NCBI RefSeq assembly: GCF_000971985.1 | Contig: NZ_LAQQ01000001.1 | Location: 310,001 to 374,000, forward strand | DNA from: Paenibacillus dauci | GTDB lineage: Bacteria > Bacillota > Bacilli > Paenibacillales > Paenibacillaceae | Reading direction: 5' to 3' | DNA length: 64,000 bases | In this document: positions 1-8,879 of the stretch, piece after piece | How positions within the stretch are numbered: position 1 is the stretch's first letter | How the letters are laid out: every line of letters starts with the position of its first letter | Position numbers and translations under genes: made by a program | The notes under the pieces: generated by a model | Told to the model about the DNA's origin: nothing | Seen by the model: the letters and a program-made list of their open reading frames with translations, nothing else | The model's database searches: none

Positions 1-1864
1 GCATCATGAATCCCGCAAAGCATTCCGGCAGTTCCGAAAAGGCCTGACGGGTAAAGCAAGATACCTGGACCATCGCATAACGGGCTTGAGTCGCCTGTAG
101 TACTGCCGGTATATGCAGATCGATGAATTCCGACGCACCATCCTTGCCTCCATCCGTAATATCACCGCTGTGTGCACCATAGGATTCTTTCAAATTATAA
201 AATGCCAGCGTCTCGATCGAATTCCAGTGCTCATCTAGCAGAACCAGAGACAGATCGACATCGACTCGGCGCTGATTCTTGTCTCCATCTCGCAGATTGG
301 TCCACCAGCAGAACAGACGAACAGTCTCCCCTGCCGGCATAGCAACCCGGCTTCCACGTGGTAGTGGGCGCAAGGACTTACTGGCAGAACGCTGCGAGAA
401 AGGTACCGGTATCTTCGCTAGCACCGGATCGATATACACGCGGCCCAGTGTTGGTCGTTCTGCAAATCGTGTTCGTAGTTCTACAGTAATCAGCTGTACT
501 ACAGCATCGGATCGATCGTTTTTAATAGACGGCAATCGGTTAGGGACAGCGACCACTTTGCCCATATTACCTTTCGGGAAAAAGACCCGGTATGGACGCT
601 GTTCATGACGATGTTTGAAATGTGTCATCAGCTGCAGCAGTAGTGGTGATGCAATATTTGTTATTACATTTGCAAAAGTATTCAGAATTTCTTCGGTGGC
701 CTGCGGCTGAGAACGCAGTAAAAGATCCAATCGTCGTGCCAGTTCACCGGGACGGGAAGCAAGTGTGGAGAGTACAGCTATGTCCCTTGTCTGCAGTCCT
801 TGTTCCACTTCACTACGGAAGGTTGGAATTTGTTTCTCCCGGCGTAGTCGGGTAAAGGCTTCGAATGCTACAGGATAACGGTTGCGCATTTCCCCAGGAT
901 GGAGGATCTCTCCAAGACGTTTCCATAATTCCCGGTATAGCAGCATATCTTCCAGCGGCGCTGTTGTCTTTTCCAGTAGTCCGAGCAGCAGACGTCGCTC
1001 CGCGCGCTTGAATTTACGGAAATGATAGACAGGTAGCGCTGCCTGGTTATTGGTCACCTGTACCTGCATACTCTGATTCAAATTGTATATATTTTGAAAA
1101 GGCTGGGTCAGCTCCGGAATACGTTTGGCCCAGTATAAGCTTGTATCCAGACCCGACAGTCCTGCTGCGAGGCGCAGTACATCCGTAGCGGTACGGAAGT
1201 AACGTGCTAACCGCTCTATACTTGCCAGTCCTTCCTCCAGTAGAACCGAGGCGATCCAAGCTGCATTTTCCTTATAGGGGATTTCTTCTGGCAGAAGCAT
1301 GTTCACATCGGAAATATGCTGGAGAGCAGCCTTTAGATCCTCTTTATCCTCTTCGGAAAGTGAACCGTTGGCAGTAACCAGATTGCGCATCATCTGCAGC
1401 GATTCCTGCTCAGTACCCAAACCGATCACCTTAAGCTTTTTGTGATCCAGGCTAAGAGGACGTTGCTTGATCTCTGTGTCCGGGAATGTGCCATACATAT
1501 AATGAATAACGGCATTCAGATACAGCTCCACTTCGGAAGATTCCATAACCTGATCGGGAAAATTCGGATACATCGGTCGATGCTGTACATGAGCGCCCAG
1601 CATCTTCTGCAGCATCGGTACGATGGATTGATACAGCTCAGTAAGTTCAATTTTATTTAGCTGAAGGGCTGCCTGTACCAATTCCGGGGAAAAGGTGTAA
1701 CCCAGACTTTCGATATTTTTGAGCAGACTCGCGAGTATAGCTGGATCGGACATCGGCTGTGCTACGGGATGCTGTGAAGAAAGTATAATTTTCTGACTGC
1801 GGCGCAGCAGAATCGGATTAATAATTGGTGACGGTATAGCGATATGGGGATTTTGTATATTCAT
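1..1864 (-). CDS. TerD-domain-like large cytoplasmic protein, C-terminus cut by window edge
   Basis: An open frame of 621 codons runs from an ATG at 1862-1864 to the window edge with no stop, so the 3' end is missing. AAGGAGG lies 7 bases before the start. The first 500 or so residues are soluble, helix-rich and unrecognised. From about residue 515 the sequence resembles TerD/CABP-type stress proteins: VDVDLSLVLLDEHWNSIETL, then FYNLKESYGAHSGD, a Gly/Asp-rich turn (DGGKDG) and an acidic-hydrophobic strand (EFIDLHIPAV). TerD domains bind calcium and occur in tellurite, toxic-anion and phage-resistance clusters. Function here is inferred only from that domain; the large N-terminal part could carry another activity. 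The roughly 525-nt leader with three RNA elements suggests control at the RNA level. Confidence 0.7.
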   Translation of the reverse strand, partial: MNIQNPHIAIPSPIINPILLRRSQKIILSSQHPVAQPMSDPAILASLLKNIESLGYTFSPELVQAALQLNKIELTELYQSIVPMLQKMLGAHVQHRPMYPNFPDQVMESSEVELYLNAVIHYMYGTFPDTEIKQRPLSLDHKKLKVIGLGTEQESLQMMRNLVTANGSLSEEDKEDLKAALQHISDVNMLLPEEIPYKENAAWIASVLLEEGLASIERLARYFRTATDVLRLAAGLSGLDTSLYWAKRIPELTQPFQNIYNLNQSMQVQVTNNQAALPVYHFRKFKRAERRLLLGLLEKTTAPLEDMLLYRELWKRLGEILHPGEMRNRYPVAFEAFTRLRREKQIPTFRSEVEQGLQTRDIAVLSTLASRPGELARRLDLLLRSQPQATEEILNTFANVITNIASPLLLQLMTHFKHRHEQRPYRVFFPKGNMGKVVAVPNRLPSIKNDRSDAVVQLITVELRTRFAERPTLGRVYIDPVLAKIPVPFSQRSASKSLRPLPRGSRVAMPAGETVRLFCWWTNLRDGDKNQRRVDVDLSLVLLDEHWNSIETLAFYNLKESYGAHSGDITDGGKDGASEFIDLHIPAVLQATQARYAMVQVSCFTRQAFSELPECFAGFMM

Positions 1865-1891
1865 ATGTAAAGCCTCCTTGTTAAGGAAAAA

Positions 1892-1953
1892 CTGCAGGAG
1901 AGCCGGAACGCTGGTTCAAGGGTGGTAGAAGGAAGCATTCCGATAGCCTGCAG
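1892..1953 (-). ncRNA. structured RNA element, copy A (proximal to the TerD-like gene)
   Basis: Read on the minus strand. Outer stem CTGCAGG/CCTGCAG, asymmetric internal loop CTAT/GCTCT, inner 8-bp stem CGGAATGC/GCGTTCCG (one G-U pair), then a conserved TTCCTTCTA at the 5' side of the apical loop. TTTTT follows directly, so the element could act as an intrinsic terminator 27 nt before the TerD-like start codon. Covariation with copies B and C is described under findings. Confidence 0.65.
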
Positions 1954-2096
1954 CTTATTTGATATTCTAAAATGGGATAACTTGCATGACCGGTTGTTGG
2001 AATTCATATCTATCAGGTGATAACAGTATAGAGTTGTTTGAAGAATCGCTTGGGTTGCACATTATAGTAAGTAATAAGCTATACGTTGACGATATC

Positions 2097-2161
2097 CCGC
2101 AGGAGAGCTGGAACACTATACTTTGGATGTGTTTAGAAGGAAGTCTTCCAATAGCCTGCGG
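2097..2161 (-). ncRNA. structured RNA element, copy B (middle)
   Basis: Minus strand. Outer stem CCGCAGG/CCTGCGG, the same internal loop CTAT/GCTCT, inner stem TGGAAGAC/GTGTTCCA with one G-G mismatch at the position that is T-G in copy A and A-G in copy C, then the conserved TTCCTTCTA. No T-run follows this copy (GATATCG), unlike the other two. Confidence 0.65.
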
Positions 2162-2282
2162 TTTATCTATGCTCTTAGTGTACGTGATCTCGGTTGAAGC
2201 GAACAGGGCACAAGTATGGCGAAGTATACATTCGAGGAAGAATATATCGTTTGCAGATACACGTTAAAGAAAACACAAAAAA

Positions 2283-2379
2283 CCGCAGGAGAGCGGAAAC
2301 GCTGATTTACCGGCCCGGTAGACAATGTCCCCGGTGTCCGGTCCCCAATAGTAGAAGGAAGCTTTTCCATAGCCTGCGG
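2283..2379 (-). ncRNA. structured RNA element, copy C (promoter-proximal, longest)
   Basis: Minus strand. Outer stem CCGCAGG/CCTGCGG, internal loop CTAT/GCTCT, inner stem GGAAAAGC/GCGTTTCC, conserved TTCCTTCTA, and a longer apical part (about 35 nt more) that can form an additional GC-rich hairpin (ACCGG/CCGGT arms). TTTTTTG follows the outer stem, as in an intrinsic terminator. It begins about 10 nt after the predicted start of transcription. Confidence 0.65.
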
Positions 2380-2395
2380 CTTTATAATGTTTTAA

Positions 2396-2424
2396 ATATT
2401 AACGTATCCTGTCTTATATTGCAA
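2396..2424 (-). promoter_or_regulatory. sigma-A-type promoter for the TerD-like leader
   Basis: On the minus strand TTGCAA (2419-2424) and TAATAT (2396-2401) are separated by exactly 17 bp. The predicted transcript start near 2389 lies just before RNA element C, giving a leader of about 525 nt before the TerD-like ATG. Confidence 0.55.
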
Positions 2425-2460
2425 TCTGGTATCTGGTAGATGCTGCTTACGTGAGCTGAG

Positions 2461-3162
2461 CTACCCTGTCACTTTTGCTTGACTGATCAGCAGATCCACT
2501 TCTGCTGAAAGTACTCGTAAATTGCCGCCGTATATATAATCTCTATGAAAGCCCCAATCGCCATAAGCTACGAGATAATAGTTATTTTCTCTTATATGCA
2601 GAAGTGCCCAGATGCCTATATCTCCTTGGGCTCCATCTGTAAAGTAAAGCCAATTGTCGAATCGATCCAGATGAAGTCCTCTGAACATGCCCATTTCTTT
2701 CAAATAGCCACTTCCGTCTTGTTCTTTCAAATGAGTTCCGATCTCTGGTAGCAGGTATACTTTTTGGGTTTGTGTCCTGATTCGGGCACTCCTCTCACTG
2801 CGATCAATTATCGATAGAAATTGGCTTTGTATAAAAGCGGACTGATTAATTTCATCCTGTTTGCTGTGTTCCCATCCATTTATAAAGGAGTAAGGTGGCG
2901 AGAACAATCCCCAGAAGGTATCTCCCGGTTCGTAATTGAACGGGAATGTCACTTCGATTACAACCTCTTCTCCTATCTGAGGTCGATGATCTCTTAGTAT
3001 CCAGCGATGTGGATTTTCGGAGTTCTTTTCATCTGCGGTAAAAGCTTCTACCCAGCTTACTGCACTTTCAAAAGCAAATATATCATATCCCTTATCCAGC
3101 TGGGGGTATACCTCTGGGTTACTTCCGCAACTGCATGTTAAATTAAGAAATGTGTCACTCAT
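2461..3162 (-). CDS. hypothetical protein, 233 aa
   Basis: I do not recognise this protein. The ATG at 3160-3162 is preceded by AAAGGAG. It is soluble, without signal peptide or membrane segment, and rich in aromatic residues. A CSCG pair near residues 10-13 is the only cysteine cluster. The C-terminal half has alternating strand-like segments (LYFTDGAQGDIGIWALLHI, YYLVAYGDWGF), which resembles SMI1/KNR4-like or other stand-alone accessory proteins, but no diagnostic motif is visible. It stands alone; the gene downstream has its own promoter. Confidence 0.75.
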   Translation of the reverse strand: MSDTFLNLTCSCGSNPEVYPQLDKGYDIFAFESAVSWVEAFTADEKNSENPHRWILRDHRPQIGEEVVIEVTFPFNYEPGDTFWGLFSPPYSFINGWEHSKQDEINQSAFIQSQFLSIIDRSERSARIRTQTQKVYLLPEIGTHLKEQDGSGYLKEMGMFRGLHLDRFDNWLYFTDGAQGDIGIWALLHIRENNYYLVAYGDWGFHRDYIYGGNLRVLSAEVDLLISQAKVTG

Positions 3163-3532
3163 TATAGGAAAGCTCCTTTGTTGGTTTGTTATGTATGTGG
3201 TTATTCTCCTCTATAGTAGTGAAGATTAACAGGGTATAAGTATAGTGAATTCTTTTTTATTGAATATATTCTGATCATGAAAATGTATTCAATTCAATTA
3301 TTTTTGTTGCATCTTGTTAAGAAATGAGATATTTTTCTTTTTTATTTTATAGTGGTGGTTGGTTTGCGTATCGTATGAGGTATCTAAGTAATATATGTTT
3401 TATTATTGTGAATTTTTCACATGTTGAATTTTTTATTTTGGTGAGTAAATTCAATATTTCCAATTGAAAATTGTTCATTCAAAACTCTTCTTAATTTTTA
3501 TGTTCGACATATTTTTTTTGCAAAAACAACTT
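3163..3532. other. AT-rich intergenic region without a gene
   Basis: About 370 bp of very AT-rich sequence separate the 233-aa gene's start from the terminator of the aldo/keto reductase gene. It must hold the promoter of the 233-aa gene, but I see no unambiguous -35/-10 pair. Short frames here have no ribosome binding site. Confidence 0.5.
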
Positions 3533-3561
3533 AAAAAAGAGGCACACTATTCGTACGCCTC
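3533..3561 (-). terminator. intrinsic terminator of the aldo/keto reductase gene
   Basis: On the minus strand a GAGGC/GCCTC stem with a 13-nt loop is followed by TTTTTT. Confidence 0.7.
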
Positions 3562-3651
3562 AATAATCATTGATTTATTTATGCTTTTCTCTTTAATGCG
3601 TAATCTATTTCCTTTTCATTATCCTTCTTCTATTCAAGTCTTGAACAATGA

Positions 3652-4506
<855 letters not shown>

Positions 4507-4540
4507 TTAACCTCCATTTTACTGCTCATTGTTTATCTTT

Positions 4541-4578
4541 GGGAGGGATAGCTATGTCGTTTAGCGGCTATCCCCTTT
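4541..4578. other. hairpin between the two aldo/keto reductase genes
   Basis: Inverted repeat GGGATAGC/GGCTATCCC with TTTTT on the plus-strand side. Both flanking genes run on the minus strand, where no T-run follows the stem, so it is not a normal terminator for them; it may be a processing hairpin or operator. Confidence 0.35.
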
Positions 4579-4605
4579 TTATTCAGTATAATCAAGCTTC
4601 GTATA

Positions 4606-5586
4606 TTAATTAAATCCTACAATCGCATGGGGTACATACGGTTCTTCCAGAAACGCTACGTCTTCTGCGGTCAATGTAACGTCAAGAGCAGCGACTGCAT
4701 CATCCAGATGGGATAGCTTGGTCGCACCGATAATCGGAGCAGTAACCGGAGCCTTTTGCAGTAGCCATGCTATCGCAATTTGTACACGCGGTACGCTATA
4801 TTTATCAGCCAGCTGGGCGACACGTTCCACGATGACCCGGTCCTGATCGGCGGTTTTGTCATATTTGGATCGCTGTACCTGATCCGTCTCCGAGCGGTGG
4901 GTGACAGTCTCCGGATCACGGGTCAGACGTCCCGAAGCGAGCGGACTGTATGGAATGACGCCGATACCTTCTGCCCGGCATAGCGGCAGCATCTCGCGTT
5001 CTTCTTCACGGTACAGCAGATTCAGGTGATCCTGCATCGATACAAAGCGTGTCCAGTTATTGCGCTCTGCTACATTGAGCGCCTTGAGGAACTGCCAAGC
5101 ATACATAGCAGATGCGCCGATATATCTCACTTTGCCTGCTTTGACCAGATCGTGTAGTGCTTCCATCGTCTCCTCAATCGGCGTATTGTAATCCCAGCGA
5201 TGGATCTGATACAAATCAACATAATCAGTTCCGAGACGTTTCAGGCTTTTGTCGATCTCGCTCATAATCGCTTTGCGGGAAAGACCTGCTCCATTGGGAC
5301 CTTCATGCATACGTATAAATACTTTGGTCGCAAGGACAATTTCATCCCGATTGGCGTATTCCTTGAGTGCGCGTCCCACTACTTCCTCACTCGCTCCCGT
5401 AGAATAGATATTCGCTGTGTCAAAAAAGTTGATTCCCAGATCCAGTGCCTTTTTGATAATTGGACGGCTATTCTCTTCATTCAGCACCCAGGGATGCGTC
5501 CAGCGTCCCGGATCTCCGAACCCCATACATCCCAGACAGATTCGCGATACATCCAGACCTGTATTTCCAAGTTTCGTATATTCCAT
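4606..5586 (-). CDS. aldo/keto reductase, YajO-like long-chain subgroup
   Basis: Second NAD(P)H-dependent oxidoreductase, 326 aa, of the longer AKR subgroup that opens with MEYTKLGNTGLDVSRICLG. Catalytic residues visible: D56 and Y61 (FFDTANIYSTG), K88 (ATKV), H129 (YQIHRWD). A C-terminal IIGATKLSHLDDA matches the cofactor loop. I chose the ATG at 5584-5586 because AAAGGAG sits 11 bases before it; an in-frame GTG 12 bases upstream overlaps that ribosome binding site. Substrate unknown. It faces the AraC-family regulator at 6061 across a short gap, so that regulator may control it. Confidence 0.9.
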   Translation of the reverse strand: MEYTKLGNTGLDVSRICLGCMGFGDPGRWTHPWVLNEENSRPIIKKALDLGINFFDTANIYSTGASEEVVGRALKEYANRDEIVLATKVFIRMHEGPNGAGLSRKAIMSEIDKSLKRLGTDYVDLYQIHRWDYNTPIEETMEALHDLVKAGKVRYIGASAMYAWQFLKALNVAERNNWTRFVSMQDHLNLLYREEEREMLPLCRAEGIGVIPYSPLASGRLTRDPETVTHRSETDQVQRSKYDKTADQDRVIVERVAQLADKYSVPRVQIAIAWLLQKAPVTAPIIGATKLSHLDDAVAALDVTLTAEDVAFLEEPYVPHAIVGFN

Positions 5587-5740
5587 AATGTTACACACTC
5601 CTTTGGTAGATGGTGGTTACGTGTTATGCCTGTTGTTGCCAGGTAGTTGTTCTGCATACTGCTGGCAGTGTATAAGGATTTCGCTAGGATTACTTCATCA
5701 TAACAGTACACTGCCCATGCCGATCTCTAGATGATTGGGA

Positions 5741-5875
5741 TCAACTATATCTAGAATACAGCTTGCGAAGAGAGCTCTGGTAGATTTCTTTAAAAACAGC
5801 CTCCTGTTCCAGAGCAATCATATCCGTCAGCCTGCGAATCATGGCTTTGTCGAGCCATTCGTTAAACTTTTCCAT
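5741..5875 (-). CDS. small hypothetical protein, 44 aa
   Basis: Short frame with a strong ribosome binding site (GGGAGGAG, 4-6 bases before the ATG at 5873-5875) and a clean stop at 5741-5743. The peptide is charged and helical (MEKFNEWLDKAMIRRLTDMI, then ALEQEAVFKEIYQSSLRKLY). No signal peptide or membrane segment. It lies between the aldo/keto reductase and the divergent AraC-family gene and may be the first gene of the reductase transcript. Not recognised; coding status rests on the ribosome binding site and codon use. Confidence 0.5.
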   Translation of the reverse strand: MEKFNEWLDKAMIRRLTDMIALEQEAVFKEIYQSSLRKLYSRYS

Positions 5876-6060
5876 TCGCTTCTCCTCCCTGGATGATTGT
5901 TGTTGTGGCTATGGATTCATTATGCCGTATAGGACAGCCAGGCCGTTATCTTGATCGTCTTAAATGATTGCCTATTTCTCTTATGAGGATTAACATCCCA
6001 ATTGTAATCAGCGTATAATGAACAAATAATTCCTATTACACTTTTACAGAGGAGGTAACT

Positions 6061-6987
6061 ATGACTGATCCTATGCTGATGCAACAGACAGAAATGGCCA
6101 ATCTGATCCGGCGACACTGCACGGAGGAAGGAGCACAACACACAGCTATTCCTTCCTTGTTTCTGATCCGTTACTCTCATACTACTGAGCCTGCTCATAC
6201 CGTATATAATCCGTGTTTCTGTTATATTTCCAATGGACATAAAGATATATTTTTGGCAAAAGAACGCTATAATTACGGTCCTTCCGATTTTCTGGTCGCT
6301 ACGATGAATCTGCCAGTGGTCGGCCAGGTGATTCAGGCTACACCGGATGAACCTTATTTGGCTTTCAAGCTGGAATTTACGCAAAATGAGATTATCGAGG
6401 TACTGAATAATTTTGAACTGCCGTCGGTATCCAGAGAACATACCAGCCGCGCTCTGTTTGTAGGCGATATTCAATCCGAACTGCTGGATGCGGTTCTGCG
6501 GTTGACGCGTCTGCTGGATCGGCCGCAGGATATTCCTTTTCTCGCTCCAATGTGCAGCAGAGAGATATTGTACCGATTATTGCAGGGACCCTATGGTTCT
6601 ACACTGGCACAGATTGCCATGGAAGGTACCAGTACGTACCGCATAAGGGATGCGATCGAGCAGATTACCCACCATTATAATCAGCCGCTTCGTATTGAAG
6701 AATTAGCCGAGCTGGCGAATATGAGCGTTTCTTCCTTTCATCGTAACTTCAAGGAAGTGACCGCGATGAGTCCGCTGCAATTCCAGAAACAGCTTCGTCT
6801 TCAGGAAGCCCGTCGTCTGCTGCTGACCGAATCGGCAGATGCGGCGGACGTAGCCTTTCGTGTTGGATACGAGAGCGCATCCCAATTTAGCCGTGAATAT
6901 TCCCGCTCATTCGGCGCTCCGCCTCGAACCGATATCAAGCGGTTAAAGGAGCAGTATGAACGCACTCTGTTACCTTCTGCTGAATAG
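6061..6987 (+). CDS. AraC-family transcriptional regulator
   Basis: 308-aa DNA-binding regulator. Residues about 20-175 match the AraC N-terminal ligand domain type 2 (YNPCFCYISNGHKDIFLAKE, GPSDFLVATMNLPVVGQV). The C-terminal 100 residues contain two helix-turn-helix units (IEELAELANMSVSSFHRNFK and ADVAFRVGYESASQFSREYS) ending in GAPPRTDIKRLK. GGAGG precedes the ATG by 6 bases. Regulators of this kind commonly sit beside and activate divergent aldo/keto reductase or dehydrogenase genes, which fits the gene arrangement here; the inducer is unknown. Confidence 0.92.
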   Translation: MTDPMLMQQTEMANLIRRHCTEEGAQHTAIPSLFLIRYSHTTEPAHTVYNPCFCYISNGHKDIFLAKERYNYGPSDFLVATMNLPVVGQVIQATPDEPYLAFKLEFTQNEIIEVLNNFELPSVSREHTSRALFVGDIQSELLDAVLRLTRLLDRPQDIPFLAPMCSREILYRLLQGPYGSTLAQIAMEGTSTYRIRDAIEQITHHYNQPLRIEELAELANMSVSSFHRNFKEVTAMSPLQFQKQLRLQEARRLLLTESADAADVAFRVGYESASQFSREYSRSFGAPPRTDIKRLKEQYERTLLPSAE

Positions 6988-7016
6988 CCAAATAATGCCT
7001 ATTGAAGCGAATAGAA

Positions 7017-7046
7017 AAAGGAGCAATCCTCATAGACTGCTCCTTT
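7017..7046. terminator. intrinsic terminator after the AraC-family gene
   Basis: AAAGGAGCA/TGCTCCTTT stem with a 12-nt loop; A-rich before and T-rich after, so it could work in both directions. Confidence 0.7.
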
Positions 7047-7266
7047 GTTGTAATTGTGCTTTTATACAGATCTTTGACGGATCGTAAGATACTACTGCTT
7101 CTACCTTCCCAGTCCGTTTTAGATGCTGGCTATTCAGCTGTGAGTTCTCTGATTAATCATTGGTTATCTTTATTCGGTGAATTCAGCACGAACTCATACT
7201 TGTGTTCATTTAGCTGATCTTTGTAAAAAGAAATCTATCCAAACGAATAGAAAGCAGGGATACCCT

Positions 7267-7671
7267 ATGAAAAACGAACACTTGAACAACAGCACGATCT
7301 TTCCACTCGGACAAAAAGCAAATGCCGCCTATTTTGTAGGAGATGCCTATCTGCAAATGGTATCCACCGATCCCGCTCCACTGAACGCTGTTATTGGTAA
7401 TGTGACTTTTGCACCGGGAGCACGTAATAACTGGCACAGTCATAATGTCGGCCAGGTACTGCTCGTGACCGGTGGCGAAGGCTGGTATCAGGAAGAAGGC
7501 AAAGCTGCCCGCTTAATCACAACCGGCGATGTAATCAATATTCCACCCAATGTCAAACACTGGCACGGCGCCACCAATGACAGCTGGTTCGTTCATCTGG
7601 CAATTACTCCCGGCGAGACCCAGTGGCTCGAACCCGTTGATAACGAATGGTACAACCAACTGTCTATGTAA
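7267..7671 (+). CDS. cupin-domain protein, 134 aa
   Basis: Single-domain beta-barrel protein. Cupin motif 1 is RNNWHSHNVGQVLLVTGGEG (H57, H59, Q63) and motif 2 is GDVINIPPNVKHWHG (H98 or H100), so the usual metal site is present. The family (cupin_2, often annotated as mandelonitrile-lyase-like or as partner of carboxymuconolactone decarboxylases) is functionally diverse; the substrate cannot be inferred. I start at the ATG at 7267, where the cupin begins, with a weak AGCAGGGA upstream. An in-frame ATG 90 bases earlier gives an unlikely N-terminus. Confidence 0.88.
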   Translation: MKNEHLNNSTIFPLGQKANAAYFVGDAYLQMVSTDPAPLNAVIGNVTFAPGARNNWHSHNVGQVLLVTGGEGWYQEEGKAARLITTGDVINIPPNVKHWHGATNDSWFVHLAITPGETQWLEPVDNEWYNQLSM

Positions 7672-7740
7672 TCAGCAGAGTATTCAGCGGTCGCTGTTAG
7701 ATATCCATGCTTATCTGTAAATCACTTTTTAATGAACATA

Positions 7741-7834
7741 AATAAGAGTACGTACGAACGTTAAGCCTGAACATCCTCATCTCCAATACTTTATTCGAGG
7801 ATATCCAGACTCAACCGGAAGACGTACTCTTATT
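7741..7834. repeat. long inverted repeat enclosing smaller hairpins; possible multibranch RNA or terminator
   Basis: A perfect 13-bp inverted repeat (AATAAGAGTACGT at 7741-7753, its complement at 7822-7834) encloses 68 nt that contain ATCCTC/GAGGAT (7773-7778 with 7797-7802) and other short arms. TTCTTTTA follows on the plus strand. It lies between the convergent cupin and pentapeptide genes, where a terminator is expected, but it is unusually elaborate. Confidence 0.5.
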
Positions 7835-7965
7835 CTTTTATATCTTAAATGAAGCAAAAGTCACCATGGATAAGGTGATCCATAACAAGCCATATTACAA
7901 TAAACCACGAATCACAATGCAGTTTCCCCGGAAGGCAACCCCTGTCAAAGGAATATACCCGGCGT

Positions 7966-8571
7966 CTAATCTACCTTGGCACCATACGACCGCATAAATA
8001 GCACTGCTTGCTCCCGATCCATCCGTGCACCCTGCACATTGATCGACTTCAGATCAATCCCTTCCAATATTGCACCACGCAGATCGGCTCCCTGCAGCTT
8101 GGTCCCGGCCAGACTGGCTCCGGTCATATCACAATCGCGCAGATCTGCTTTGGCAAGATCGGTATTGGAAAAGTCGGTTTCATAGAACCGGATGCTTCGC
8201 AGATCCTGACGCCCCAGCTTGATATGGCTCAGATTGGTGTATGCCCAGTCTCCCCCATTCAGTGTAATACCATCCATCTGTGCTCCGGCAAAATCCGAAC
8301 CCGTCATTTTGCACATACTGAATTTGGCAGCAAACAGATTCGCTCCATCAAATCGGCAGTTCTCAAAAGCAGACTCCGTATGAATCGATCCATTCAGCGT
8401 CACTCCGCGAAAATCACATTCGATAAACCGGCAGTGACTGGTGTCAATCTCGTCCATGGCTGTATTCATAAATGTACAATTCTGAAATGTACAGCGTACA
8501 ATCTCTCCGTATCTCAGATCCTGTCCATCAAAACGAACCGATTCATATTTCTGGTCACTATACTGGTACAT
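7966..8571 (-). CDS. pentapeptide-repeat protein, Qnr-like fold
   Basis: 201 aa made almost entirely of A(D/N)LxX pentapeptide repeats (for example CRFIECDFRG, ADLRDCDMTGASLAGTKLQG, ADLRGAILEG), which fold into a right-handed quadrilateral beta-helix. The ending GIDLKSINVQGARMDREQA followed by VLFMRSYGAKV resembles the end of Qnr/MfpA-type proteins, which mimic DNA and protect gyrase. The ATG at 8569-8571 has AGGAGG 6 bases upstream. Cytosolic, monocistronic. A role in gyrase protection is possible but unproven; many chromosomal homologues have no known function. Confidence 0.85.
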   Translation of the reverse strand: MYQYSDQKYESVRFDGQDLRYGEIVRCTFQNCTFMNTAMDEIDTSHCRFIECDFRGVTLNGSIHTESAFENCRFDGANLFAAKFSMCKMTGSDFAGAQMDGITLNGGDWAYTNLSHIKLGRQDLRSIRFYETDFSNTDLAKADLRDCDMTGASLAGTKLQGADLRGAILEGIDLKSINVQGARMDREQAVLFMRSYGAKVD

Positions 8572-8879
8572 ATTGTTCCTCCTGTGCCCTGTTCTGGTAT
8601 ATATACTGTCTGATCATTTCCAGCTTCATCGTTGATGAACAGGATACTAAAATCAGTACATTCGCGTTTCTATAATACCATATAGGTGTCAAGCCCCTGC
8701 ATAAGCCATCAGCAAAGTCAATTACAAATCAGCCTGTATATACTTTGAAATGATGTATTGTTGCTTCATTAATTTTATAAAAGAGGTTTTATATAGGACA
8801 CACGAAGGACAAACCGTACCTTTACAATAAAGTTAGTTAATCAATGAGCTAAGCGAATAGCTCACAGGAGAGATGAACA
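8572..8879. other. divergent intergenic region, pentapeptide gene and psiE operon
   Basis: About 300 bp that must hold both divergent promoters. I see a possible -10 (TACAAT near 8820) for the plus-strand operon but no convincing -35, and no strong repeat. Confidence 0.4.

Noticed and set aside
1865-2460. Short frames (93, 67 and 81 codons) in the TerD-like leader
   Set aside because: They run through the structured RNA elements, lack ribosome binding sites, and their sequences are explained by the RNA pairing.
7002-7217. 71-codon frame after the AraC-family gene
   Set aside because: It contains the terminator stem and has no ribosome binding site.
7966-8571. Calling the pentapeptide protein a quinolone resistance gene
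   Set aside because: The resemblance is to the fold and the C-terminal end only. Many such chromosomal proteins give no resistance.
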